Under the pieces are notes generated by a model that saw nothing but the letters and a program-made list of their open reading frames with translations, made no database searches and was not told the origin of the DNA. A stretch of DNA of 64,000 nt from Sulfuriferula sp. (GTDB taxonomy: Bacteria > Pseudomonadota > Gammaproteobacteria > Burkholderiales > Sulfuriferulaceae). Made by a program: the position numbers and the translations under genes. Positions 1-7,569 of this stretch are shown here, piece after piece; position 1 is the stretch's first letter, and every line of letters begins with the position of its first letter. The stretch lies in the NCBI GenBank assembly GCA_013140765.1, contig JABFSE010000017.1:1-64000 (forward strand), written 5' to 3'.

Positions 1-926
1 CTGGTTTGGGTAAGCATCACCAGAGAAGCCAATGCCAAGGTAGTTAAACCGATTACAGCAAGAATGCCCAAGGCAACTTCTGAGTAAGATATGATAGGGC
101 TCATGCGGATAATAAGGAATGCGCCCGCGTTGACTATGCCTGCATGCAACAATGCAGACACTGGCGTAGGGGCTTCGACTACCTGTATTAACCAGCCATG
201 TAGCGGAAATTGGGCGGATTTGAGACCTGCACTCAGCACGATGAGCACGGATGCCCATTGCAATGCCAGTGGTAATGGTTCCTGCATTGACATCATGCTA
301 TGCAATATGTCGGCATACTCCAAACTATGCAGCGTCGAACCAATCAGAAAAATAGCGGTAAGGTGACTCAAGTCACTGATACGGTTAGCGATAAACTTTT
401 TATGCGCAGCCAGTACAGCGGCTGGACGTTCCCGATAAAACGTCAGCAGCTGGTGCAGACACAGACTATTGGATATCCAAGCCAACCAGAACATCAGCAT
501 GTTACCCGAGATAATCAAGGTCAAAATAGTCCCTAAAGTCAGGCTCAGCCATTTGTGAAAGCGTCCTTGATTAGGGTCGCCATCCAAATAGTTACGCGAA
601 TAACGCGTTACTATGGCACCAACAAAAGAGACTAACAACAGCATGATGACAGTCACACTGTTAATGTAAATAGAAATAGATAACGCGCCAATATCACCTG
701 GCAACTTAATAGAGTGGAGCGTCCAAGCACGATCACCATCAAAAAAATGAATTATTGCCGCCAACAGAGCACTAAAACAGGCAGCCCACGCGACAATAGC
801 ATTTAATCTCGCCATCAATTGAGGACGTTGATTTGCCCAACTAGTCGGTATTAACCCTGCAATCAACACAATGAATGGCGCTGATAGAGCCAAAATGGGC
901 GTAAGTAAGTTAGGCAGCGTGTGCAT
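1..926 (-). CDS. dabB: DabB-like membrane subunit of inorganic-carbon (DAB) transporter, partial
   Basis: The frame stays open from an ATG at 926 to the left edge, so the C-terminus is missing (about 309 residues visible). It is a hydrophobic NuoL/antiporter-like protein. The visible sequence includes SRNYLDGDPNQGRFHKWLSL and the proton-channel segment LKSAQFPLHGWL followed by VEAPTPVSALLHAGIVNAG, typical of proton-conducting subunits of complex I relatives. The position directly after cbbO in a carboxysome locus fits DabB, the cation-translocating partner of DabA (a carbonic-anhydrase-like protein) that accumulates bicarbonate. I chose ATG 926 because GGAG precedes it at good spacing; an in-frame ATG at 938 has no such site. 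dabA would be expected beyond the window. A different NuoL-like protein is possible but less likely here. Confidence 0.85.
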   Translation of the reverse strand, partial: MHTLPNLLTPILALSAPFIVLIAGLIPTSWANQRPQLMARLNAIVAWAACFSALLAAIIHFFDGDRAWTLHSIKLPGDIGALSISIYINSVTVIMLLLVSFVGAIVTRYSRNYLDGDPNQGRFHKWLSLTLGTILTLIISGNMLMFWLAWISNSLCLHQLLTFYRERPAAVLAAHKKFIANRISDLSHLTAIFLIGSTLHSLEYADILHSMMSMQEPLPLALQWASVLIVLSAGLKSAQFPLHGWLIQVVEAPTPVSALLHAGIVNAGAFLIIRMSPIISYSEVALGILAVIGLTTLALASLVMLTQT

Positions 927-959
927 GACAAGCTCCATTGACGGTTTGAATCATCTTAT

Positions 960-3314
960 TCATCGTGTCAATCCCATATAAAGCATTGGCAACTTCTCAG
1001 GCAAGCGCTGAATATTATCAACCACCATATAATTTTTCGCGCCAAAAATACGCGACACATATTGATCGGCCCTGGGGTCAAGGCTGAGACAATAGGTAGA
1101 TATGCCGTTACGCGTTAATTCCTCTACTGCTTTTTTAGCATCAAACCGCAGATATTGCGGATCGCGCACATCGTTGTCGGCTGGTTCGCCGTCAGTAATC
1201 ACCAGCAGTAGCTTTTTGTTGCTCGGTTGACGTTTCAGTATCGAACCAGCATGGCGCATCGCTGCACCCATACGCGTGGACAACTGACCACTCATGCCTG
1301 CCAAACGCGCTTTTGCCTTGTCGTTATAAGGCACGCCAAAATCTTTGTAGCGGAAGTATTCGACATCATGGCGACCATTGGAGTCAAAACCGTGAATAGC
1401 AAAAGGATCGCCTATCTTGTCGAGGGCATCAGCCAACAATACAGCTGCTTCACGCGCAAGTTCAAGTACAGTGTTTTCTGACCCAACCACGGCATCATTA
1501 GTAGATTCAGATAAATCTATTAGCAGCATCACCGAGAGGTCGCGCACTTTGCGTACATTGCGCATCATGATGCGCAGGTCTGGCTGTTCACCCATACGCA
1601 TTGCTATCATGGCATTCACGGCGGCATTCAAATCCAGCTCATCGCCGTCTTCCTGTTTACGCAGACGTTGCACACCTTGTGGCTGCATCGCCTCAATCAG
1701 AAATTTGAGTCGTGAGATTAACGGCTTGTTTTTGACCACTATGTCGTCAATAATTTTCGCGTCACTCGGTTTGGCACGCTTTTCCAGCACCGTGCACCAT
1801 TCCGGCCGATCCAGCTGCATCTGGTAATCCCACTCTGGATAATGGTAAGGGTCAGGTGGCGGCTCACGCCCCTCTTGCTCATTGATACTGGTGCTTTCCT
1901 CATCACGAAAGAACTCGCTGTTCAACACCCATATTTCATTGGCATCGTCACCCGCGCCAGGTACGTCAATCGCGTTAATCATTTCCATCACGCTGACGTA
2001 CTTGCGAATTTGCTTATTATTAGCAGTACCTGCGACGACCTGACCTGCTTCGCGAATATCCTCGAATTCCCAGATATACTGGTTATCGTCACGATACGCG
2101 ATATCTACCACGTCATTCGACTGACTATAACGAGCACCTAATATCTGCATTTCGTCCGCTAACTGTATGCCTATCGCACAGACCCATTCAGCAGCATTAT
2201 CCTGAGTCTGCCGTTCCATGAATAAACGACGACCCAACTTAACCCAGCTATGATCATCACGATAGTTCTCATCCAACAACACACGTGCCAGACGCGCCAT
2301 CAGCGCAACTGCGGTATCGCCCAATTCGACTGTTGCCGTATGCAAAGGTAGCCATATTTGCTGCAGGCCAGGAAATTGCGCCACCGCCAGTGATTCCACA
2401 CGCGCATCTTCAATCAGACCTATCATTGCAATTTGTAGTGCATTCAAGCTGGTATTGTCATACTGAACGGTGCTGTAAACCTGATGGCAAGCGGCATGTG
2501 CGGCACTCGCACGGTACAGCTCTATGCCCGACATGCGTAATTCTTCGCCGTTTTCTGCCGAGGTGACGAAATCGTCATAAGCATCTGGCAGATGGATAAT
2601 GTAGCCCTCAATTGAAGGGCGATATCCTTCACGCTTTTCAAAATCGCCGCTGGTAGGTCGCATGAAAAAATCACGCGCCCACAACGCACGCAAATACATA
2701 CCAATACGTCGCTGCACATCAATGAATAATGTGCCTTTACGTTCCTTTTGTAGCACGCCGATAGACTCGGGGCTTTCCAGACTGAAATACTTAAGCTGTC
2801 CATCAAAGTTAGTTTTGTGAGCCTGTGCACCCCACAACGCCCAGCGTCGCAAACCGCCTAATGTCAATTGCCCCAGCAATACACTGAGATGATCCAGCAT
2901 CGGGCGTACCCCGCGTGGAGCCTGTGCCAGCAAGCTATCAAGCAAGTGTAAATAGCTACGGAATAAATCCGCGTCACCTAAACGCGCAGCCGCTACTGGA
3001 CTGGAGGAAAATATCGAGGCGATGACCGACGCACTGGTTTTAGAATACATTTTGATTGCAGCGGCAAGCAGATCGCTGACTGCTTCTTCACCTAATTCGC
3101 GTGCGACAGCGGGCGCACTCTGGATAAAGGTAACCACCAGATCTGTCCCACGCCCCAGTGACTTCAGGCCAGTTGCGCCTTGCAGGTAATAGGTTTCCAG
3201 CCCGCGAGGACTGAACACCCGAGCCGCTTCGCCCCAGGAGGCACGCAATACATCACCTGCATGCTCCCCGAGCTCATCCAATATATCTTGATATTTTTCA
3301 AGTTCGATAGCCAT
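960..3314 (-). CDS. cbbO: RuBisCO activase adaptor CbbO (VWA-domain protein)
   Basis: A 784-residue protein of CbbO length. The C-terminal third is a von Willebrand factor A domain with a MIDAS motif (LLIDLSESTND, pattern DxSxS) and a later ITDGEPADN segment. The long N-terminal region is helical. In characterised systems CbbO binds inhibited RuBisCO through the VWA domain and joins the CbbQ AAA+ ring to remove tight-binding sugar phosphates. cbbQ lies immediately upstream and carboxysome genes precede it, as in other alpha-carboxysome clusters. Its stop codon precedes dabB by a short gap, which suggests one transcript. The 132-base gap upstream (3315-3446) shows no obvious gene or hairpin. 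Confidence 0.93.
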   Translation of the reverse strand: MAIELEKYQDILDELGEHAGDVLRASWGEAARVFSPRGLETYYLQGATGLKSLGRGTDLVVTFIQSAPAVARELGEEAVSDLLAAAIKMYSKTSASVIASIFSSSPVAAARLGDADLFRSYLHLLDSLLAQAPRGVRPMLDHLSVLLGQLTLGGLRRWALWGAQAHKTNFDGQLKYFSLESPESIGVLQKERKGTLFIDVQRRIGMYLRALWARDFFMRPTSGDFEKREGYRPSIEGYIIHLPDAYDDFVTSAENGEELRMSGIELYRASAAHAACHQVYSTVQYDNTSLNALQIAMIGLIEDARVESLAVAQFPGLQQIWLPLHTATVELGDTAVALMARLARVLLDENYRDDHSWVKLGRRLFMERQTQDNAAEWVCAIGIQLADEMQILGARYSQSNDVVDIAYRDDNQYIWEFEDIREAGQVVAGTANNKQIRKYVSVMEMINAIDVPGAGDDANEIWVLNSEFFRDEESTSINEQEGREPPPDPYHYPEWDYQMQLDRPEWCTVLEKRAKPSDAKIIDDIVVKNKPLISRLKFLIEAMQPQGVQRLRKQEDGDELDLNAAVNAMIAMRMGEQPDLRIMMRNVRKVRDLSVMLLIDLSESTNDAVVGSENTVLELAREAAVLLADALDKIGDPFAIHGFDSNGRHDVEYFRYKDFGVPYNDKAKARLAGMSGQLSTRMGAAMRHAGSILKRQPSNKKLLLVITDGEPADNDVRDPQYLRFDAKKAVEELTRNGISTYCLSLDPRADQYVSRIFGAKNYMVVDNIQRLPEKLPMLYMGLTR

Positions 3315-3446
3315 GACTCAACTCCTGACGCTAGCTTGTGTTTGGTTTCTGCGGAGCGTAATAAGCCAGACGCATTCCACGCCACTCAGCTCTTTACTCA
3401 AATTCAATGGATGACGTTTATAGCCTATCCATCTGGAACGATACGA

Positions 3447-4250
3447 TTAGAAGTAGGTACTCACTGCCGCATCCAGCGCATCACGCATATCTGGATCATC
3501 TGTAATCGGACGCACCAGTGTCATGTGACAAGCCGCCTTAGGATTGACGTTCTTGGCAATGAGACTTCCTGCGTAGATCAGCATACGAGTGGAAATACCT
3601 TCATCGAGACCATGCCCTTTGAGGTTGCGGGCACGTTCTGCAATAGCAATCAGCTTGCCAGCCACCTCTGCAGTGACACCCGTTTCGTGGGCGACAATCT
3701 CAGTCTCTATATCATGTGCTGGATAATTAAAGTCCAGCGCACCAAAACGCTGCTTGGTTGACTGTTTCAGATCCTTCATCAGCGACTGATAGCCAGGGTT
3801 GTAGGAAATAACCAACTGAAAATCTGGGTGCGCCTGTATCAGCTCGCCCTTTTTCTCCAGCGGCAAGACACGACGATTATCAGTCAATGGATGAATGACC
3901 ACGGTGGTATCTTGACGTGCTTCGACAACCTCATCCAGATAACAAATCGCACCGTTACGTGCAGCAATCGCCAGCGGACCATCTTGCCAGCGCGTACCAC
4001 TTGCATCCAGCAGGAAGCGTCCAACCAGATCAGATGCGGTCATGTCTTCATTACAGGCAACCGTAATTAACGGCTTGTTGAGTTTCCACGCCATGTACTC
4101 GACAAAACGACTTTTACCGCAACCAGTCGGTCCTTTTAGCATCATCGGCATACGGACTGAGTAGGCCGCTTCGTACAGCTCTACTTCATCAGCTACGTTG
4201 CGATAGTAGGGTTCTTTTTCTATTTTGTATTGATTGATAATATCGTTCAT
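3447..4250 (-). CDS. cbbQ: RuBisCO activase AAA+ ATPase CbbQ
   Basis: A 267-residue MoxR-family AAA+ ATPase. The Walker A motif GPTGCGKS is at residues 40-47. A Walker B-type segment CYLDEVVEAR follows near residue 105, and ISYNPGY marks sensor 1. Such proteins form hexamers that, with CbbO, remodel RuBisCO to release inhibitory sugar phosphates. The gene sits between mcdB and cbbO on the same strand. The C-terminal portion (GISTRMLIYAGSLI) matches the CbbQ/NirQ/NorQ group. The NorQ paralogue is excluded by the carboxysome context and the adjacent CbbO. Confidence 0.95.
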   Translation of the reverse strand: MNDIINQYKIEKEPYYRNVADEVELYEAAYSVRMPMMLKGPTGCGKSRFVEYMAWKLNKPLITVACNEDMTASDLVGRFLLDASGTRWQDGPLAIAARNGAICYLDEVVEARQDTTVVIHPLTDNRRVLPLEKKGELIQAHPDFQLVISYNPGYQSLMKDLKQSTKQRFGALDFNYPAHDIETEIVAHETGVTAEVAGKLIAIAERARNLKGHGLDEGISTRMLIYAGSLIAKNVNPKAACHMTLVRPITDDPDMRDALDAAVSTYF

Positions 4251-4337
4251 GATTATTCCTTAATTGGGTAGATGAGTTCTCTATTAACAGCAGAACATAA
4301 CCTGCCTGTTTTTAGCTATGCACTACGCCTAGTCAAC

Positions 4338-4568
4338 TCAATCTGGCCAGACACGATCTGGATGCGCTATGCTTGGCTGACTCGCCTTAGTGGGCGCAGG
4401 CTTGGCTCTAGCACGTGGGGATGCTGGCTTTGCCTCAGCAACAACGGGGGCGGGAATGGAAACTGGAGCGGGAACATTCTCCACCACCTCAGTTTCTGGA
4501 CTGTCCTGATGTTCTTTAATCTGGCGTACACCGCGTACAAGTTTAGAACCAACATTCTTCACAGACAT
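4338..4568 (-). CDS. mcdB: Carboxysome positioning adaptor McdB (alpha type)
   Basis: A small, low-complexity, Pro/Ala/Lys-rich 76-residue protein whose start overlaps the 3' end of the ParA-like gene by 10 bases. It has a short basic N-terminal region (MSVKNVGSKLVRGVRQIKEH), a disordered middle and a single Trp near the end (DRVWPD). Alpha-carboxysome McdB proteins are described as small, disordered, encoded beside mcdA and ending with an invariant tryptophan, so position, composition and the terminal Trp all fit. McdB would sit on the carboxysome surface and stimulate McdA ATPase. The assignment rests mainly on context because sequence conservation in this family is weak. Confidence 0.75.
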   Translation of the reverse strand: MSVKNVGSKLVRGVRQIKEHQDSPETEVVENVPAPVSIPAPVVAEAKPASPRARAKPAPTKASQPSIAHPDRVWPD

Positions 4569-5194
4569 ATAACCTCCTCGATAATAGCTTCAATATCAGC
4601 CACGGCATGTTGGCCGCGTTTTCCCAAACCGTAAACGCTTAAGCCTTCTACGGCAGCGGTGCGATATGCCGCACGTCGCTGTATGCCAGAAGCCAGTACG
4701 GGCACATCAAATTCTGTGACTACTTCACGCATTTCACGTGATAAGGCGTTACGTGATTCCAGCTGGTTAAGTACCAGACAGGCATACAACCCTGGGTTGT
4801 CCTGTTGCGCTTTTTTGACCGCATTAGCCATATCCACACTCGCCCATAAGTCTATAGGCGAAGGCAAAACGGGTATCAGCACCAAGTTTGCGATGCGCAT
4901 GATGGCGGCAACCGCTTCACCTTGCACCGTAGGTGGGCAATCGACCACCACATAGCGATAACTGCGTTGCAACTTAGTCAGTACAGCAGTCGGATTCCCC
5001 GCCAGTTGCGCAACACCTGGCAGTCCGGAGTTACCACCACCCATACCCACCCATTGGGTAATTGAGCGTTGCGGGTCGGCATCGACTAGATGCGTAGCAC
5101 CGCGTTTCGACAGCCCTGCCGCCAGATTCAGCGCCAGCGTGGTTTTGCCAGTTCCGCCTTTCTGGTTGATGACAGCAATAATGCGATTAGTCAT
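4559..5194 (-). CDS. mcdA: Carboxysome-positioning ParA-type ATPase McdA
   Basis: A 211-residue ParA/MinD-family ATPase. It begins with a deviant Walker A motif (NQKGGTGKTT, residues 10-19), has a second nucleotide-binding segment (LVDADPQRS) and then VVVDCPPTVQG. It lacks the N-terminal HTH of plasmid ParA proteins, as expected for a cargo-positioning ATPase. In alpha-carboxysome bacteria McdA binds the nucleoid non-specifically and, with McdB, distributes carboxysomes along the cell. Its location between acRAF and mcdB in the cso operon supports this role over chromosome or plasmid segregation, as no parB or parS is visible. Confidence 0.9.
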   Translation of the reverse strand: MTNRIIAVINQKGGTGKTTLALNLAAGLSKRGATHLVDADPQRSITQWVGMGGGNSGLPGVAQLAGNPTAVLTKLQRSYRYVVVDCPPTVQGEAVAAIMRIANLVLIPVLPSPIDLWASVDMANAVKKAQQDNPGLYACLVLNQLESRNALSREMREVVTEFDVPVLASGIQRRAAYRTAAVEGLSVYGLGKRGQHAVADIEAIIEEVICL

Positions 5195-5222
5195 GGTTAA
5201 CTCCGCTTTCTGTTGCTAATCA

Positions 5223-5504
5223 TTAAGCAACTGCAGTGGGAACCAGTGCGTGCATCTCAACGATAAAATTGGAATTGCGTTCATTCAGCACAGCCAGACC
5301 TTCACCATCAATACTGACGTTGGCGTATGTTTTGCCAAAATTTATATTGGGATAGTAATCTTCACGTTTGGATAACGCTGCCAGCTCATCCAGAAACTGC
5401 CGAGTTTCGGCATAGCTGTTAAAGTCAAAGCGTTTATTCATGGTCGGTTCAAGAACCTTGCCGACTAAAACTGTGTCCGTTTTAGCAATATTTGCTTCAC
5501 TCAT
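5223..5504 (-). CDS. acRAF: Pterin-4a-carbinolamine dehydratase-like RuBisCO assembly factor (acRAF)
   Basis: A 93-residue protein with a PCD-like fold region (FNSYAETRQFLDELAALSKREDYYPNINFGKTYANVSI). Homologues in carboxysome operons are called acRAF and assist form IA RuBisCO biogenesis; they are thought not to act as true dehydratases. The sequence lacks the canonical paired His residues expected of an active PCD (the family motif has EHHP-like residues; here that position reads REDYYPNI). The start overlaps the stop of the bacterioferritin-like gene by 4 bases (ATGA), indicating translational coupling. The in-frame Met at residue 18 is a possible alternative start. Confidence 0.82.
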   Translation of the reverse strand: MSEANIAKTDTVLVGKVLEPTMNKRFDFNSYAETRQFLDELAALSKREDYYPNINFGKTYANVSIDGEGLAVLNERNSNFIVEMHALVPTAVA

Positions 5505-5950
5505 TGCGCCACTCCTTCATGAATTTCCATCAACATACGATCCAACTCATTCAAGTGACCTAGCTCATCTTGTAAAATGGAAGTCAGCAATGCCTGAGTT
5601 TCACTATCACGTATTCGTGCACAGTAATTTGTTGCTTCTTCATACAATCGAATTGCTTCGATCTCCAGCACACGGTCAATCTGCAACATCTCTTCTACAC
5701 TACGACCAGTCCGCGCTGGGGGCAATTGCGTGGCATTGGACGGGATGCCAAGCACCAGCATCCTCGCCATCAGTCGTTCAGCATGCACCAACTCTTCTCG
5801 TACATCGGTATGCAATCGGGTACTCATGTCTGCCATACCCCACAAACCAGCAAGTGTGGCCTGCATCAGATACTGTTGCACAGCCGCTAGTTCGTGGCTA
5901 AGGGCGCGCGACAGATATCCGTTCAAACGAGGGTCAGACTGCATGGACAT
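5501..5950 (-). CDS. Bacterioferritin-like diiron protein of the carboxysome operon
   Basis: A 149-residue four-helix ferritin-like protein. The expected diiron ligands are all present: E20, E53, H56 (ExxH), E96 or E98, and E129 with H132 (DELGH). The residue equivalent to the haem-ligating Met of bacterioferritin, between the first Glu and His, is Leu54, so haem binding of the canonical kind is not expected. Such genes recur in alpha-carboxysome operons, but their function there is not established; iron handling or oxygen/peroxide protection is inference. It lies just downstream of the last csoS1 copy and is coupled to acRAF by a 4-base overlap. Confidence 0.85.
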   Translation of the reverse strand: MSMQSDPRLNGYLSRALSHELAAVQQYLMQATLAGLWGMADMSTRLHTDVREELVHAERLMARMLVLGIPSNATQLPPARTGRSVEEMLQIDRVLEIEAIRLYEEATNYCARIRDSETQALLTSILQDELGHLNELDRMLMEIHEGVAQ

Positions 5951-5970
5951 ACCTCCATTGATTCCTGGTA

Positions 5971-6297
5971 TTAGCTGATGTCGCCATCACGGCCGCCAAT
6001 ACTGGCGTCAGGTGTGCTAGGCAGAATGTTTTCTACCTCAGAGTGCACACGCGCGATAATGTGCGCGGCTACCAAGCCATCACCCACACGTTCACATGCG
6101 TCAGCACCAGCACGTACTGCTGCGTTCACCGCACCTGTTTCGCCACGTACCAATACAGTTACATAGCCACCACCCACAAACTGACGACCTACCAAGCGTA
6201 CTTCTGCCGCTTTAGTCATCGCATCTGCCGCTTCAATCGCAGGTACAAGACCACGCGTTTCTATCATGCCTAACGCTACACCGCTTACGTTTGCCAT
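5971..6297 (-). CDS. csoS1B: Carboxysome shell hexamer protein CsoS1, C-terminally extended copy
   Basis: A single BMC domain (Pfam BMC fold) of 108 residues that forms hexameric facet tiles with a central pore. The first 92 residues are the same as those of the other two copies apart from residue 5. It differs by a C-terminal extension ([15 protein letters not shown]), as in CsoS1B-type proteins of other species. A clear ribosome-binding site (AAGGAGTA) precedes the start. It is the third and last of three tandem csoS1 genes in transcription order. The B assignment follows the longer tail, not a phylogeny. Confidence 0.93.
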   Translation of the reverse strand: MANVSGVALGMIETRGLVPAIEAADAMTKAAEVRLVGRQFVGGGYVTVLVRGETGAVNAAVRAGADACERVGDGLVAAHIIARVHSEVENILPSTPDASIGGRDGDIS

Positions 6298-6351
6298 TTT
6301 TAGTACTCCTTCTTCTCTAATTCAGTTGGTTACAGACTTAATGCTGTCTTG

Positions 6352-6645
6352 TTACACAGATGCGCTAGGCAGAATGTTTTCTACCTCGGAATGCACACGC
6401 GCAATAATGTGCGCGGCTACCAAGCCATCACCCACACGCTCACACGCATCTGCACCAGCACGTACGGCTGCGTTCACCGCACCTGTTTCGCCACGTACCA
6501 ATACAGTTACATAGCCACCGCCCACAAACTGACGACCTACCAAGCGTACTTCTGCCGCTTTAGTCATCGCATCTGCCGCTTCAATCGCAGGTACCAGACC
6601 ACGCGTTTCTATCATGCCTAGTGCTACTCCAGTTACGTTTGCCAT
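6352..6645 (-). CDS. csoS1A: Carboxysome shell hexamer protein CsoS1, middle copy
   Basis: A 97-residue BMC-domain shell protein ending NILPSASV. It is almost identical to the flanking copies; residue 5 is Thr here and Ser in the others. The pore-loop region ([21 protein letters not shown]) is unchanged across all three. The gaps on both sides share a common stretch (GACTTAATGCTGTCTTGTTA in plus-strand terms), showing that the duplicated unit included the intergenic segment. Whether this copy is CsoS1A or CsoS1C cannot be told from the sequence alone. Confidence 0.93.
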   Translation of the reverse strand: MANVTGVALGMIETRGLVPAIEAADAMTKAAEVRLVGRQFVGGGYVTVLVRGETGAVNAAVRAGADACERVGDGLVAAHIIARVHSEVENILPSASV

Positions 6646-6696
6646 TTTTAATACTCCTTGTTAAATTCAGTTAGTTTTAGACTTAATGCTGTCTTG

Positions 6697-6990
6697 TTAT
6701 TCGGATGCCGTTGGCAGAATGTTTTCTACCTCAGAATGCACGCGAGCGATAATGTGCGCGGCTACCAAGCCATCACCTACACGCTCACACGCATCTGCAC
6801 CAGCACGTACTGCTGCGTTCACCGCACCTGTTTCGCCACGTACCAATACAGTCACATAGCCACCACCCACAAACTGACGACCTACCAAGCGTACTTCTGC
6901 CGCTTTAGTCATCGCATCTGCCGCTTCAATCGCAGGTACAAGACCACGCGTTTCTATCATGCCTAGTGCTACTCCGCTTACGTTTGCCAT
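6697..6990 (-). CDS. csoS1C: Carboxysome shell hexamer protein CsoS1, first copy
   Basis: A 97-residue BMC-domain protein ending NILPTASE. It is the first of three tandem csoS1 genes in transcription order and follows the pentamer genes csoS4A/B. Hexamers of this family tile the facets of the shell and are thought to pass bicarbonate and RuBP but restrict CO2 and O2. The coding sequence stays close to its neighbours in most codons, so the array is either recent or kept uniform by gene conversion. A/C naming is by gene order only. Confidence 0.93.
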   Translation of the reverse strand: MANVSGVALGMIETRGLVPAIEAADAMTKAAEVRLVGRQFVGGGYVTVLVRGETGAVNAAVRAGADACERVGDGLVAAHIIARVHSEVENILPTASE

Positions 6991-7023
6991 TTTTAGTACT
7001 CCTTCTCAGATTAAAAAACTTGC

Positions 7024-7281
7024 TTAATCGCCGTTTCCAGCATCCCATGAATCAATAATTCCGCAGATAGTCAAGTCGGTTAATGTCGCCTTGTCTCCTG
7101 TTGCAATTCGTGCTGCAGAACCACCTGCTGTAATTACCCATTTACCTGGTGGCACACCCACCGGATCACATGCCACGCTGATCTTGCCTTGGGCATCTTC
7201 CAACACCCTCAGTGAAGCATTCTGCAAACCCGGAACACGTCGTGTCGCCACCAAGTCTGACACCACGCGCATAATTTCCAT
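7024..7281 (-). CDS. csoS4B: Carboxysome shell vertex pentamer protein CsoS4B
   Basis: An 85-residue BMV (EutN/CcmL-fold) protein that caps shell vertices as pentamers. The start chosen is the ATG giving MEIMRVV, one base past the csoS4A stop; a longer reading would overlap csoS4A and has no family support. The core reads VPPGKWVITAGGSAAR and then DLTICGIIDSW, the paired signatures also seen in csoS4A. Adjacent paralogues csoS4A and csoS4B are standard in alpha-carboxysome operons, and loss of both makes shells leaky in other species. Confidence 0.93.
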   Translation of the reverse strand: MEIMRVVSDLVATRRVPGLQNASLRVLEDAQGKISVACDPVGVPPGKWVITAGGSAARIATGDKATLTDLTICGIIDSWDAGNGD

Positions 7282-7282
7282 A

Positions 7283-7534
7283 TCAAACCTCCGACCAGTG
7301 ATCAATGATGCCGATAATGGTCAAATCACTAGGAAATTCTTTGCTTCCAGCCGCTTCACGCGCTGCTGAAGAACCAACACATATCACCCAGTCTCCAGGA
7401 ATACAGCCCACCGCATCTACAGCAACTTGACGTGGACCCCCTATTTTTTCGCGCACTACAAGTAATGGGCGATGTCCCAGATCTTTAATTCTGTTGGTCG
7501 AAACCAGCGTTTTTTCCACTTGGCAAATCTTCAT
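7283..7534 (-). CDS. csoS4A: Carboxysome shell vertex pentamer protein CsoS4A
   Basis: An 83-residue EutN/CcmL-fold vertex protein. It starts MKICQVEKTLVSTNRI, has the IPGDWVICVGSSAAREA core and ends TIIGIIDHWSEV. It follows csoSCA by 35 bases and is tightly spaced to its paralogue csoS4B, so the pair is probably co-translated. Pentamers of this family close the twelve vertices of the icosahedral shell. Confidence 0.93.
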   Translation of the reverse strand: MKICQVEKTLVSTNRIKDLGHRPLLVVREKIGGPRQVAVDAVGCIPGDWVICVGSSAAREAAGSKEFPSDLTIIGIIDHWSEV

Positions 7535-7569
7535 TACACACTCCTAAACTGATCTATTTCACACAGCTT

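Noticed and set aside
4367-4555. A second minus-strand frame of 62 codons overlapping mcdB.
   Set aside because: Wrong frame to the mcdA overlap, no family features, and the other frame has the McdB-like composition and terminal Trp.
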